Positions 1 to 5,315 of a stretch of DNA of 7,415 nt are shown here, in pieces. The stretch's first letter is position 1, and every line of letters begins with the position of its first letter. The position numbers and the translations under genes are program-made. The DNA is from Candidatus Methylomirabilota bacterium (GTDB taxonomy: Bacteria > Methylomirabilota > Methylomirabilia > Methylomirabilales > 2-02-FULL-66-22), in assembly GCA_016208645.1 (NCBI GenBank), contig JACQXP010000397.1, positions 1-7,415 on the forward strand. Reading direction: 5' to 3'. The notes beneath the pieces are model-generated. The model had not been told where the DNA came from and ran no database searches. It worked only from the letters and a program-made list of their open reading frames with translations.

Positions 1-2
1 GA

Positions 3-95
3 GAGCGGGGTCGCGCGGCAGTGCACCGCCTGCTCGCGTTGGGCCACGAGCGAGGCTTGATCCCGCATCGCGTGGAGCCCGAATTCGTTGACTAG
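3..95 (+). CDS. C-terminal end of a truncated gene, possibly MqnA/MqnD-like (menaquinone pathway)
   Basis: Frame 3 is open from the left edge of the window and ends at a TAG, giving 30 residues that finish ALGHERGLIPHRVEPEFVD. Most codons end in G or C, as in the clear genes of this window, and the other two forward frames lack that protein-like look. The ending, a helix followed by H-E-x-G-L-I-P and a final E-F-V, resembles the C-termini of the periplasmic-binding-protein-fold enzymes of the futalosine menaquinone pathway (MqnA chorismate dehydratase, MqnD 1,4-dihydroxy-6-naphthoate synthase). That is family memory, not a search result. The start and all functional motifs lie outside the window. 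That it is the tail of a real gene is fairly likely; the identity is tentative. Confidence 0.45.
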   Translation, partial: ERGRAAVHRLLALGHERGLIPHRVEPEFVD

Positions 96-544
96 CCCTG
101 ATCCGACAGGACCCTTCAACCGCCATGACGCCAAGGTGGCTAAGGACTATGGATGGGACGGGATGGGGGACGGTCATGATAATATGCGTTTCGTGGCCCC
201 CCCCACCACTGCGAGGGAATCTGTGCCCTCCCGCAACCACTGTGTCGCGTCCCACCAATCAGCAGCGCCTACTGTCGCCGTCGGAAACACATAATTGCAT
301 GGGCGTCCCTCATTATTCTTAAGGGCGTCCCGCTTTACCGACGTCAACGGCCGCACGCATCGGGAGACTTTCGGGATGCGGCTCCCACCGGCCGCTGGAC
401 CTCTGCCAGCGCGCGGGGCAGGGGCAGAGCCGAGACCAGTAAGTCAACTCCGTCAACAACGCATTACTCGGGTGGTAGAGGCGAGCCGCGTCCGTGTGCC
501 GGCAGGGCCGGTTTTTGAGAGCGATTCCTGGCCGGCGAAACAGG
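96..544. other. Gene-free stretch of about 450 bp
   Basis: No reading frame here has a recognisable protein, a good ribosome site or the codon pattern of the neighbouring genes; short frames on both strands overlap each other and look random. The stretch holds a G-tract run near 151-173, a C7-9 run near 199-208 and a weak CCGG/CCGG hairpin followed by TTTTT at 499-516 on the plus strand. I see no tRNA, rRNA, CRISPR or clear terminator. It separates the gene entering from the left from the convergent TIR gene, and may be decayed sequence at the edge of an accessory patch. Confidence 0.5.
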
Positions 545-1420
545 TTAGCTACTCTCGCTGCGCGTACCCGGTATGCCCGGCGGTGTTCCAGGAGTCGGAT
601 CGGTGACCCTACTCGTCTTTGTCCCTCGTGGCACGTTGGGTGGAAGTGGGATCTCGCTCGCCACATCAGCACTCACGAACATGGGGCGAAGTATAGCGTA
701 TGGAGACCTACCAGCCCTTAAATGCTCCACGTCTGCAGGAGTAGTGGCTCCATGAGAAAAGGTCAAAACCCCGTATTGGCTAACGGCTACCAACTGCCCA
801 ACGACGTCCTCCAGACTCTCAATCTGGCGGGACTGCGAGCGAACCAGATTGACAACCTCCTCGAGGATCTCGTCTGAGCCTCTCTTCGCCGGCTTACTCT
901 GTGCCTTCAATTGCTGAGTGGCCTCGATGGACTTCTCCAAGCGCGGCCACCACACTTCGAAGGTCTCATCGAGGACCGCTTCCTTCAGTCTGTTCTCTCC
1001 GAGCGCCTCGTTGACCGTCGCCAGCAGCTTCCGGGTCTCATCCTTCGTTACTTTCGTGGCCTGAAACCGGGCCAAAGGCCATGCCAGTTCGGTGTAATCA
1101 AGGTCCAGCAGGTAGGGGCACACGCGCTGCCGATCGAGATTCATATACAGGGCGCCTGCCTCGAAATTGATCCACGGCTCTCGAAGGTTATCCGCGGTAA
1201 GGCAGATTATCCCGAGCTGGGCAGCTTTCAGCTTCTCATCCAAACGGTCGGGCCACGGCGACCCCTTATCAATGTACTCTGACATGAAGGGCTCAACTAT
1301 TTGGATGACTCGTGGAAGCCAGTCGCGGAGGGCTTCCGCGACTATTCTGCCCCTTGCGCCCGACCAACAGATGAAAACCCGAAGCTTGCTCGATTCCTTA
1401 CGATCAACTGCCTGTTCCAT
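545..1420 (-). CDS. Stand-alone TIR-domain protein (TIR_2 type), candidate NADase / defence effector
   Basis: A 291-residue protein. Residues 13-100 form a TIR fold: a first strand LRVFICWSG, the helix region VAEALRDWLPRVIQ, the loop segment SEYIDKGSPW, a strand LGIICLT, and the motif EPWINFEAGAL whose Glu87 sits where the catalytic glutamate of NAD-cleaving TIR domains lies. Residues 105-165 (ELAWPLARFQATKVTKDETR, then a WWPRLEKSI helix) are a conserved extension seen in this bacterial TIR family. Residues 183-212 look like a short coiled coil, suited to oligomerisation, and the last 50 residues are proline-rich and probably disordered. Bacterial TIR proteins of this kind are known or suspected to deplete NAD or make signalling nucleotides during phage defence; activity here is inferred. 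No sensor domain or partner gene is visible. The ATG at 1420 has GAGGGG 7 nt upstream and puts the TIR fold near the N-terminus. A GTG at 1510 also has a Shine-Dalgarno (AAGGAAGG) and would add 30 arginine-rich residues with no domain character. Confidence 0.85.
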   Translation of the reverse strand: MEQAVDRKESSKLRVFICWSGARGRIVAEALRDWLPRVIQIVEPFMSEYIDKGSPWPDRLDEKLKAAQLGIICLTADNLREPWINFEAGALYMNLDRQRVCPYLLDLDYTELAWPLARFQATKVTKDETRKLLATVNEALGENRLKEAVLDETFEVWWPRLEKSIEATQQLKAQSKPAKRGSDEILEEVVNLVRSQSRQIESLEDVVGQLVAVSQYGVLTFSHGATTPADVEHLRAGRSPYAILRPMFVSADVASEIPLPPNVPRGTKTSRVTDPTPGTPPGIPGTRSESS

Positions 1421-1427
1421 TGGCCCA

Positions 1428-1433
1428 CCCCTC
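1428..1433 (-). promoter_or_regulatory. Ribosome binding site choosing the ATG of the TIR gene
   Basis: On the minus strand GAGGGG lies 7 nt before the ATG at 1420. A rival site, AAGGAAGG at about 1516-1523, lies 5 nt before a GTG at 1510 in the same frame. The shorter start is preferred because the extra 30 residues have no domain character and TIR proteins normally begin close to the first strand. The choice is not certain. Confidence 0.5.
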
Positions 1434-1614
1434 AGCGCAGCTAATCTGTCATCCGGCCTACCCCGTCGTACTCCTGCTTGAATCTCCAGTAGCGATCGCC
1501 CCGGCTCCACACCACCCTTCCTTCAGTCAGCTGATAGGAATTTGCTTTTGGGCCGCGCGGCCCGCCTGGCGTCACGAGGTCAGCGCAGGGCCCGCCCACG
1601 CCGAGACGGAGGGG

Positions 1615-1645
1615 AGCATAGCGCAGCCGGAGGGCGCCGTGTCAA
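1615..1645 (-). promoter_or_regulatory. Possible sigma70-type promoter for the TIR gene
   Basis: Reading the minus strand, a perfect TTGACA (1645-1640) is followed after 19 nt by TATGCT (1620-1615), which matches TATAAT at four of six positions. A 19-nt spacer is longer than the preferred 17. Transcription would start near 1608 and leave an untranslated leader of nearly 190 nt before the ATG at 1420, or nearly 100 nt before the alternative GTG at 1510. No other good promoter is visible in the gene-free stretch upstream of the TIR gene. Confidence 0.4.
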
Positions 1646-1775
1646 GCGAAACCTGGTCAGGCGAGAGGGGGCGGGGGTGACGGACGGGCCAGGGAGCTGA
1701 AGGGGGGCGACCCGGGGCGGACCCGGACAGACGACACCGTTCGGTGAGGCCGCGCTCGACGCCTATGCTGCGACG

Positions 1776-1803
1776 ACCCGTTGCAGAGAAACCGGCAACG
1801 GGT
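1776..1803. repeat. 9-bp perfect inverted repeat
   Basis: ACCCGTTGC (1776-1784) and GCAACGGGT (1795-1803) pair perfectly around a 10-nt loop. There is no T-tract on either side, so it does not look like an intrinsic terminator. It lies just beyond the end of the transposase-like scrap. IS91-type elements carry hairpins near their ends, so it could be an element end, but no copy elsewhere in the window supports that. Confidence 0.4.
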
Positions 1804-1838
1804 ACCCCGCCGGAGGGCTGTGGGTCTGGGCGGGCCAC

Positions 1839-1919
1839 AGGCCGCTGTCTGCCTTCGGCACAGGCAGGGAGGTGGGTCAGGATCTTTTCGATGACCGCAA
1901 CGTAGTCAAAGAACGATCG
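1839..1919 (-). pseudogene. Scrap resembling the C-terminal end of an IS91/IS801-type transposase
   Basis: About 27 codons on the minus strand read RSFFDYVAVIEKILTHLPAC and onward. The core VIEKILTHL followed by a short proline-rich tail is what I recall at the C-terminus of IS91/IS801-family (HUH, Y2) transposases, after their zinc-finger segment. Nothing upstream in the same or another minus-strand frame looks like the rest of a transposase: no CPxC zinc finger and no catalytic HUH or tyrosine motif is seen. If real, it is a small relic of an insertion. The match is short and rests on memory, so the call is weak. Confidence 0.3.
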
Positions 1920-2093
1920 TGGACCCCTCATGAAGAGGATGGGAGGAATTGGAGTAAGCGAGGAGTCCCGAGGGGTGTTGCTTCTTGAGTTGAGGTGGTG
2001 AGCACGCTGGCGCACTTCGCATCGTCTGGCTCCGCATTCTTCAATATCACATGACCGCCCCCCTTGCCCCCAGATTCCTCGTCAAAACGCATG

Positions 2094-2157
2094 CTCGAAA
2101 TACCTCGCGGTAATTCCGCGTCTTGACGTTGCACCCCGGTTCATGCAATATTTCGAG
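2094..2157. repeat. Nested inverted repeats over the antitoxin promoter (candidate operator)
   Basis: An outer perfect 9-bp inverted repeat, CTCGAAATA (2094-2102) and TATTTCGAG (2149-2157), brackets the promoter-like element at 2123-2151. Inside it, CGCGG-TAATT-CCGCG (2106-2120) is a second perfect inverted repeat ending 2 bp before the TTGACG box. Antitoxins with a ribbon-helix-helix fold bind short palindromes as dimers and repress their own operons, so these are natural operator candidates. The repeats are seen directly; binding is inferred. Confidence 0.45.
2123..2151 (+). promoter_or_regulatory. Possible promoter of the toxin-antitoxin operon
   Basis: TTGACG (2123-2128) matches the -35 consensus at five of six bases. 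After a 17-nt spacer comes CAATAT (2146-2151), a weak -10 with three of six matches. It lies 37 bp before the antitoxin ATG. The right arm of the outer inverted repeat overlaps the -10, which would suit autorepression. Confidence 0.4.
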
Positions 2158-2175
2158 TAAGAACCAGTTCATACC

Positions 2176-2185
2176 AGGAGGTGAT
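2176..2185 (+). promoter_or_regulatory. Near-perfect Shine-Dalgarno of the antitoxin gene
   Basis: AGGAGGTGAT complements the 3' end of 16S rRNA over ten bases. It sits 3 nt before the ATG at 2189 counting the whole match, or 7 nt from the AGGAGG core. It fixes the antitoxin start, although the frame stays open upstream to 2123. Such a strong site fits the need to make more antitoxin than toxin. Confidence 0.85.
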
Positions 2186-2188
2186 CCT

Positions 2189-2449
2189 ATGGCACGGAGT
2201 GCGGTCAAGTTGGCCATTAGCCTGCCGCCTGAGGACTTTCAGGAGATGGAGAGGCTCCGACGGAAGTTCAAGGCGAGCCGCAGCGCGGTGGTCCGCCAGG
2301 CTCTCAGGACCTATTTTCAACTGCGTCGCCAGCAGGCGTTGGTCAGGCAGTATGTCGAGGGGTACCGGAAGTACCCCGAATCTCCGGGAGAGCTGGCGGG
2401 ATTCGAGCAAGCCCAACTAGACGCCTTCCCTCTGGAGAAGCGGAAGTGA
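2189..2449 (+). CDS. mazE: Ribbon-helix-helix (CopG/MazE-like) antitoxin
   Basis: An 86-residue protein. Residues 6-43 give the ribbon-helix-helix pattern: strand VKLAISLPPE, helix DFQEMERLRRKF, turn KASRSAVV and second helix RQALRTYF. Proteins of this fold dimerise and bind DNA through the strand pair. The C-terminal half is polar, with YVEGYRKYPESPGE near residues 54-67, as in antitoxins of MazF-type toxins where the flexible tail wraps the toxin. It sits directly before a MazF gene and overlaps it by 4 bp, so the pair is an operon. Expected role: neutralise the toxin and repress the operon. The start is set by the strong Shine-Dalgarno. This partner fold is the one used with B. subtilis MazF, unlike the AbrB-fold MazE of E. 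coli. Confidence 0.9.
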   Translation: MARSAVKLAISLPPEDFQEMERLRRKFKASRSAVVRQALRTYFQLRRQQALVRQYVEGYRKYPESPGELAGFEQAQLDAFPLEKRK

Positions 2450-2760
2450 GGCGGGGAGAGGTTTGGTGGGCGGATCTTGCGCCCCCGGTCGGTCGCCGGC
2501 CAGTTGTGCTCCTTTCCCGGAACGAGGCCTACCAGATCCGCGAATTCATCACGGTGGCCCCCGTGACAACGCGGGTGCGGGGCATCCCCACCGAGGTATC
2601 CCTGGGTCCGCGCGAAGGCCTTCGCCGGTTAGGAGTGGCTAACCTCGACACGATCATGACGATCCGGAAGAGCCTATTGGCCGACAGAATTGCTGCGCTG
2701 TCTCAAACGAAGGTCGAAGAAGTAAACCGGGCAATCAAGTTCGCGCTCGCGCTCCCCTGA
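2446..2760 (+). CDS. mazF: MazF/PemK-family endoribonuclease toxin
   Basis: A 104-residue protein, close to the usual 105-120 of the family. It begins with the diagnostic strand RRGEVWWADL, followed by GRRPVVLLSRNEAY (residues 17-29), FITVAPVTTRVRGIPTEVSL (34-53) and ANLDTIMTIRKSLL (65-78), which matches the PemK-like barrel. MazF toxins cut mRNA at short single-stranded sequences, slowing growth until antitoxin is restored; the target sequence cannot be told from this. Arg25 in the S-R loop and Thr41/Thr42 are where the catalytic Arg and Thr of the family usually lie. Translation starts at GTG 2446, inside the antitoxin stop (GTGA), with GGAG 8 nt upstream, so it is coupled to antitoxin translation. 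The rarer start codon and coupling keep toxin below antitoxin. No frameshift or loss is visible, so the toxin appears intact. Confidence 0.94.
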   Translation: MRRGEVWWADLAPPVGRRPVVLLSRNEAYQIREFITVAPVTTRVRGIPTEVSLGPREGLRRLGVANLDTIMTIRKSLLADRIAALSQTKVEEVNRAIKFALALP

Positions 2761-2904
2761 CATGGATGGGCCGAATCGAAAGGGGTTGGGTCCGTCCCCG
2801 TGGGCGTGGAAAAATACCGCGGGCTGCCTTTGCTGGAATTTCGCCTTTCAGTCTGCGGGGCCTGATTCCGAAGAAGGTGGAACCGGAGTTCATTGAGTAG
2901 AAGC

Positions 2905-2970
2905 GTTCGGTGGTTCGACTGTTCGGGCGTTCGGTCGTTCCAGTCCGACCGAACCACCGAACACCCAAAC
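2905..2970. repeat. 8-bp-periodic GTTCG repeat that inverts on itself
   Basis: Five plus-strand units begin at 2905, 2913, 2921, 2929 and 2937, exactly 8 bp apart: GTTCGGTG, GTTCGACT, GTTCGGGC, GTTCGGTC, GTTCCAGT. Three complementary units follow, again 8 bp apart: GACCGAAC (2947), CACCGAAC (2955), ACCCAAAC (2963). Two pairings are possible: a 13-bp perfect stem, 2905-2917 with 2950-2962, or a 9-bp perfect stem, 2929-2937 with 2946-2954, around an 8-nt loop. They share 2950-2954 and so exclude each other. It lies 17 bp before the deacetylase start. No terminal T-tract is seen. Confidence 0.8.
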
Positions 2971-2987
2971 GCACTTGGCTCGAACGA

Positions 2988-3908
2988 ATGTATGCCCTCT
3001 ACTCCGATCACTATGTGATTGACCTTCCCCCCCACCACACTTTCCCCATCCAGAAGTACCGGCTGATCCGCGAGCAACTTGTGGCCGAGGGGACGCTCAG
3101 TCCCGAAGAGCTGCTGGAGCCGACGCTGGTTGCCCCCCAGGACGTGCGCCTGGTCCATACCGCGGACTACTGGGAGCGCCTGATCTCCGGCACGCTGAAC
3201 CCCAGCGCGGTCCGGCGCATGGGCCTCCCGTGGTCCGAGGCGCTGGTTCGACGGACGCGGGCCTCGGTCCAGGGAACGCTGACCGCCGCCCGGATCGCCA
3301 TCCGGGAGCGCATCGCCGTCAACCTCGCCGGGGGAACCCATCACGCCTTCCCGGATCGCGGCGAGGGCTACTGCGTCCTCAATGACGTCGCCATCGCGAT
3401 CCGGTGTCTGCAGCGCGACGCCTGGATGCAGCGCATGGCCATCCTCGACTGCGACGTCCACCAGGGCAACGGGAGCGCCGCCATCTTCGCTGCTGAGCCC
3501 GATGTGTTCACCTTCTCCATCCACGGGGCCAACAACTATCCCCTGAACAAAGTGCCGGGGAGCCTGGACATCCCACTCCCGGACGGCACCGGGGATGATG
3601 CGTACCTGGCTGCGTTGGAGCAGGCTGTCCCGAAGATCCTGACGGAGTTCCGCCCCGGCCTGGTGTTTTACATCGCCGGTGCGGACCCGCACGAGGGGGA
3701 CCGGTTGGGGCGCCTCCGCCTCACCCATCAGGGCCTGCGGCGGCGCGACGAGTTCGTGTTGCGGGCGTGCCGCGACGCCGGCATCCCGGTGGCCGTCACG
3801 CTCGGCGGGGGCTACGGGCAGGATATCCGGGACACTGTGGAGGCGCACTGCGGGACCATCCGCGCGGCCCGCGCCGTCTTCGACAGCTCTCCGTCGAGCC
3901 ACCCATAA
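2988..3908 (+). CDS. Histone-deacetylase/AcuC-family zinc deacylase
   Basis: A 306-residue single-domain protein, normal for bacterial members. The zinc-hydrolase signatures are complete: GGTHHAF (residues 115-121, the paired catalytic histidines 118 and 119), DCDVHQGNG (154-162, zinc ligands Asp156 and His158), FSIHGANNYP (176-185), GADPHEGDRLGRL (231-243, zinc ligand Asp233) and GGGYG (273-277, Tyr276 that stabilises the transition state). The N-terminus HHTFPIQKYRLIRE is typical of the compact bacterial class close to class IV. Family members remove acetyl or acyl groups from lysine, acetyl-CoA synthetase or polyamines; the substrate here cannot be deduced. ATG 2988 is chosen because the fold begins right after it (YALYSDHYVIDLPPHHTFP). 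The frame stays open upstream to a GTG at 2910, but that part runs through the GTTCG repeat. No good Shine-Dalgarno precedes the ATG. The gene is alone on its strand and converges on the transporter gene with a 43-bp gap and no clear shared terminator. Confidence 0.92.
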   Translation: MYALYSDHYVIDLPPHHTFPIQKYRLIREQLVAEGTLSPEELLEPTLVAPQDVRLVHTADYWERLISGTLNPSAVRRMGLPWSEALVRRTRASVQGTLTAARIAIRERIAVNLAGGTHHAFPDRGEGYCVLNDVAIAIRCLQRDAWMQRMAILDCDVHQGNGSAAIFAAEPDVFTFSIHGANNYPLNKVPGSLDIPLPDGTGDDAYLAALEQAVPKILTEFRPGLVFYIAGADPHEGDRLGRLRLTHQGLRRRDEFVLRACRDAGIPVAVTLGGGYGQDIRDTVEAHCGTIRAARAVFDSSPSSHP

Positions 3909-3951
3909 CTCGCTTCGCGCCTCGCCCCTTTCGGCTCCCGGCTCTCGGCAC

Positions 3952-5046
3952 TCATCCGAATATGAGACTCGCCGCCCCCAGCGCCACCAGGGTATTGAAG
4001 GCCGTCGCCAGCGCGTACACACCGATGGGCCGCCAGCCGGCTTCCCGCAGGCCGCGGAACGACAGGTCGAAGCCGATGGAGAGGAAGGCCGCCATGAAAA
4101 ACCACTCGCGCAGGTGCCCAATATCCCGCTTCACGCCGCTCGCGATCCATCCATTCGAGAGGGCCAGGGTGACCACGATCGAGGCCAGGATGAAGCCCAG
4201 GACGAACTTCGGGAACCGCTCCCAGATCTCCCAGGCACTCGGGCGCTGGCCGGGCTTCCGCTCCACCACCACGACCCAGTAGAGCGCCAGCAGGAACGCC
4301 ACCACGCCGATCAGGGCGTTCTGCGAGAGCTTCGCGATAGAGGCAACCTTCAGAGCCTGCTGGCTGTGGATCGTGCCGGCCCCCACCACCGCGGCCGTGG
4401 TGTCGATGTTGCCGCCGATCCACGCCCCGGCCACATTCGGGGACAGGTTCAGCCAGAGCGCCGCCGCCGGCTGAAGGAACATGAGCGGGAGGGCAAACAG
4501 GATCACCAGCCCAGTGACGTAGGCGAGCTGCTCCTTCTTGGCCAGGACCGCGCCTGCCGCCGTGATCGCCGCGGACACCCCGCAGATGGCCACCGAGGCG
4601 GCCAGGAGGGCGCGCAGCTTCTCCTCGACGCCAAGCCACCGCGCCACGAACCAGGTGAAGAAGAACACGGTGGTGATGAGGATCACGGCCTGGAGCAGGC
4701 CCTTCACCCCGAAGGCCGCGATCTCCGTGAGGTTGATGGTGGCCCCCAGCAGGACCAGGCCGGTCTTCAGGAAGAACTCCGTACGGAAGTACGCTGCCAG
4801 ACGTTCCTTGATACGAAGCAGCGAGAGGATTCCGCCGGCCAAAAGACCCAGCAGGACCGCATACACTGGGAACTCGATCACCCGGAGCGACTTACTCCAG
4901 GCCGGGACGGCCTTGTTCAGCTTCCAGGTGGCCACCGTCAGCAGGACCACCAGGAGGAGCGAGGCGGACCACCAGACCCATTGCTTGGACGGTTCCGGCC
5001 GACCCAGCGACACCGCATCGCTCGAGGTTAGCACCCGATCGCTCAT
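3952..5046 (-). CDS. YeiH-family (UPF0324/COG2855) putative sulfate exporter
   Basis: A 364-residue membrane protein with about ten hydrophobic segments (near residues 24-42, 57-76, 92-112, 117-135, 145-168, 174-198, 205-225, 240-262, 279-298, 314-330 and 342-363). Family signatures are present: FRTEFFLKTGLVLLGATINL (87-106), AICGVSAAITAAGAVLAKKE (153-172), GAWIGGNIDTTAAVVGAGTI (207-226) and KLSQNALIGVVAF (239-251). The family is annotated as putative sulfate or sulfur-anion exporters, with little direct biochemistry. Its place after a sulfite/nitrite reductase and a YezD-type gene supports a role in sulfur-compound traffic, perhaps removing excess sulfite, sulfate or a related anion. ATG 5046 has AGGAG 8 nt upstream. 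It starts 31 bp after the 41-residue membrane protein gene and is the last gene of the cluster. Most of the protein is conventional; the substrate is the uncertain part. Confidence 0.9.
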   Translation of the reverse strand: MSDRVLTSSDAVSLGRPEPSKQWVWWSASLLLVVLLTVATWKLNKAVPAWSKSLRVIEFPVYAVLLGLLAGGILSLLRIKERLAAYFRTEFFLKTGLVLLGATINLTEIAAFGVKGLLQAVILITTVFFFTWFVARWLGVEEKLRALLAASVAICGVSAAITAAGAVLAKKEQLAYVTGLVILFALPLMFLQPAAALWLNLSPNVAGAWIGGNIDTTAAVVGAGTIHSQQALKVASIAKLSQNALIGVVAFLLALYWVVVVERKPGQRPSAWEIWERFPKFVLGFILASIVVTLALSNGWIASGVKRDIGHLREWFFMAAFLSIGFDLSFRGLREAGWRPIGVYALATAFNTLVALGAASLIFG

Positions 5047-5077
5047 CGTCCTCTCTCCTTTTTCCTCTGTCGTGGTT

Positions 5078-5203
5078 TCAGGGTATGTTCTTCAGTATCC
5101 CGGTGAGAACCAACGCCACCAGGGCCAGCCCCACCACAACCGCCAACCAGTCCTCCGTGAACAGGTGTGTGAATCGCCGTGACGCTACCTTCTCCGGAGC
5201 CAT
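5078..5203 (-). CDS. Small 41-residue single-helix membrane protein, likely transporter partner
   Basis: ATG 5203 to TGA 5078 on the minus strand encodes 41 residues. Residues 1-16 are basic and polar (MAPEKVASRRFTHLFT). Then TEDWLAVVVGLALVALVLTG forms one membrane helix (about 19-37), ending KNIP. AGGAGG lies about 10 nt before the ATG. Most codons in the helix end in G or C. Spacing is 31 bp to the transporter start and 112 bp from the reductase stop. The segment EDWLAVVVGL recalls the EDWWAVW-GL helix that, as I remember, opens longer members of the YeiH/COG2855 family, whereas the transporter here begins after that point. It may therefore be a split-off first helix or an accessory subunit of the transporter. 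The orientation is probably N-in by the positive-inside rule. No known named family is claimed. Confidence 0.72.
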   Translation of the reverse strand: MAPEKVASRRFTHLFTEDWLAVVVGLALVALVLTGILKNIP

Positions 5204-5244
5204 GCCTTCATCCCTCCTCTCTTGAACCATTCAAAACAATGAAA

Positions 5245-5271
5245 GCCAATCCCGCCTCCGGCGGGATTGGC
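5245..5271 (-). terminator. Strong stem-loop after the reductase gene (terminator or attenuator)
   Basis: GCCAATCCCGCC (5245-5256) and GGCGGGATTGGC (5260-5271) form a perfect 12-bp stem with a 3-nt loop. On the minus strand it begins 44 nt after the reductase stop and is followed by TTTCATTGTTTTGAA, a broken T-tract. It could end or reduce transcription between the reductase and the downstream membrane-protein genes, or protect the 3' end of the upstream message. The stem is certain; the termination efficiency is not. Confidence 0.6.
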
Positions 5272-5315
5272 CTCCAGTTGTCTGGTCGGCACCCTGGGAT
5301 TTCTTTCTCCGCAGA

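Larger units (their letters stand above)
1511..2093. other. Gene-poor stretch between the TIR gene and the toxin-antitoxin pair
   Basis: No intact gene is visible. A minus-strand frame is open over 1572-2015, but apart from one short segment (see the transposase-like remnant) its translation is proline-, arginine- and serine-rich and looks accidental. The stretch contains the candidate TIR promoter and a 9-bp inverted repeat at 1776-1803. The TIR gene and the toxin-antitoxin pair are transcribed away from each other from here, so both sets of control signals should lie in this stretch or in its right-hand continuation to 2188. Confidence 0.5.

Noticed and set aside
151..173. G-tract run that might form a G-quadruplex
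   Set aside because: Only three tracts reach three or more Gs; the rest are pairs. In GC-rich DNA this is weak evidence, and no gene start lies nearby.
466..484. CTCGGGTGGTAGAGG, resembling the D-arm of a tRNA
   Set aside because: No anticodon arm, no GGTTCGAATCC-type T-arm and no pairing acceptor stem follow at the right distances.
499..516. Hairpin CCGG/CCGG followed by TTTTT on the plus strand
   Set aside because: A four-base stem is too weak for an intrinsic terminator, no plus-strand gene ends nearby, and it is on the wrong strand for the TIR gene.
1421..1510. 30-residue N-terminal extension of the TIR protein from a GTG at 1510
   Set aside because: The extension is arginine-rich with no domain character. 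The ATG at 1420 has its own ribosome site and gives a normal TIR N-terminus. It remains possible because the GTG also has a good Shine-Dalgarno.
2905..2970. CRISPR array
   Set aside because: Units are only 8 bp with no spacers and they invert midway, so it is not a CRISPR.
2761..2987. A minus-strand frame (2735-2974) in the spacer between toxin and deacetylase
   Set aside because: It overlaps the toxin 3' end and the GTTCG repeat, and has no ribosome site or recognisable domain.
2703..4121. A 472-codon open frame on the minus strand
   Set aside because: It lies antisense to the deacetylase gene, whose motifs are complete. The antisense product is rich in Arg, Gly, Pro and Ala with no domain; it arises from GC-rich codon bias.
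3679..5031. A 450-codon open frame on the plus strand
   Set aside because: It overlaps the end of the deacetylase and runs antisense to the transporter, which has clear membrane helices and family motifs. The product is low-complexity Arg/Glu/Gly/His.
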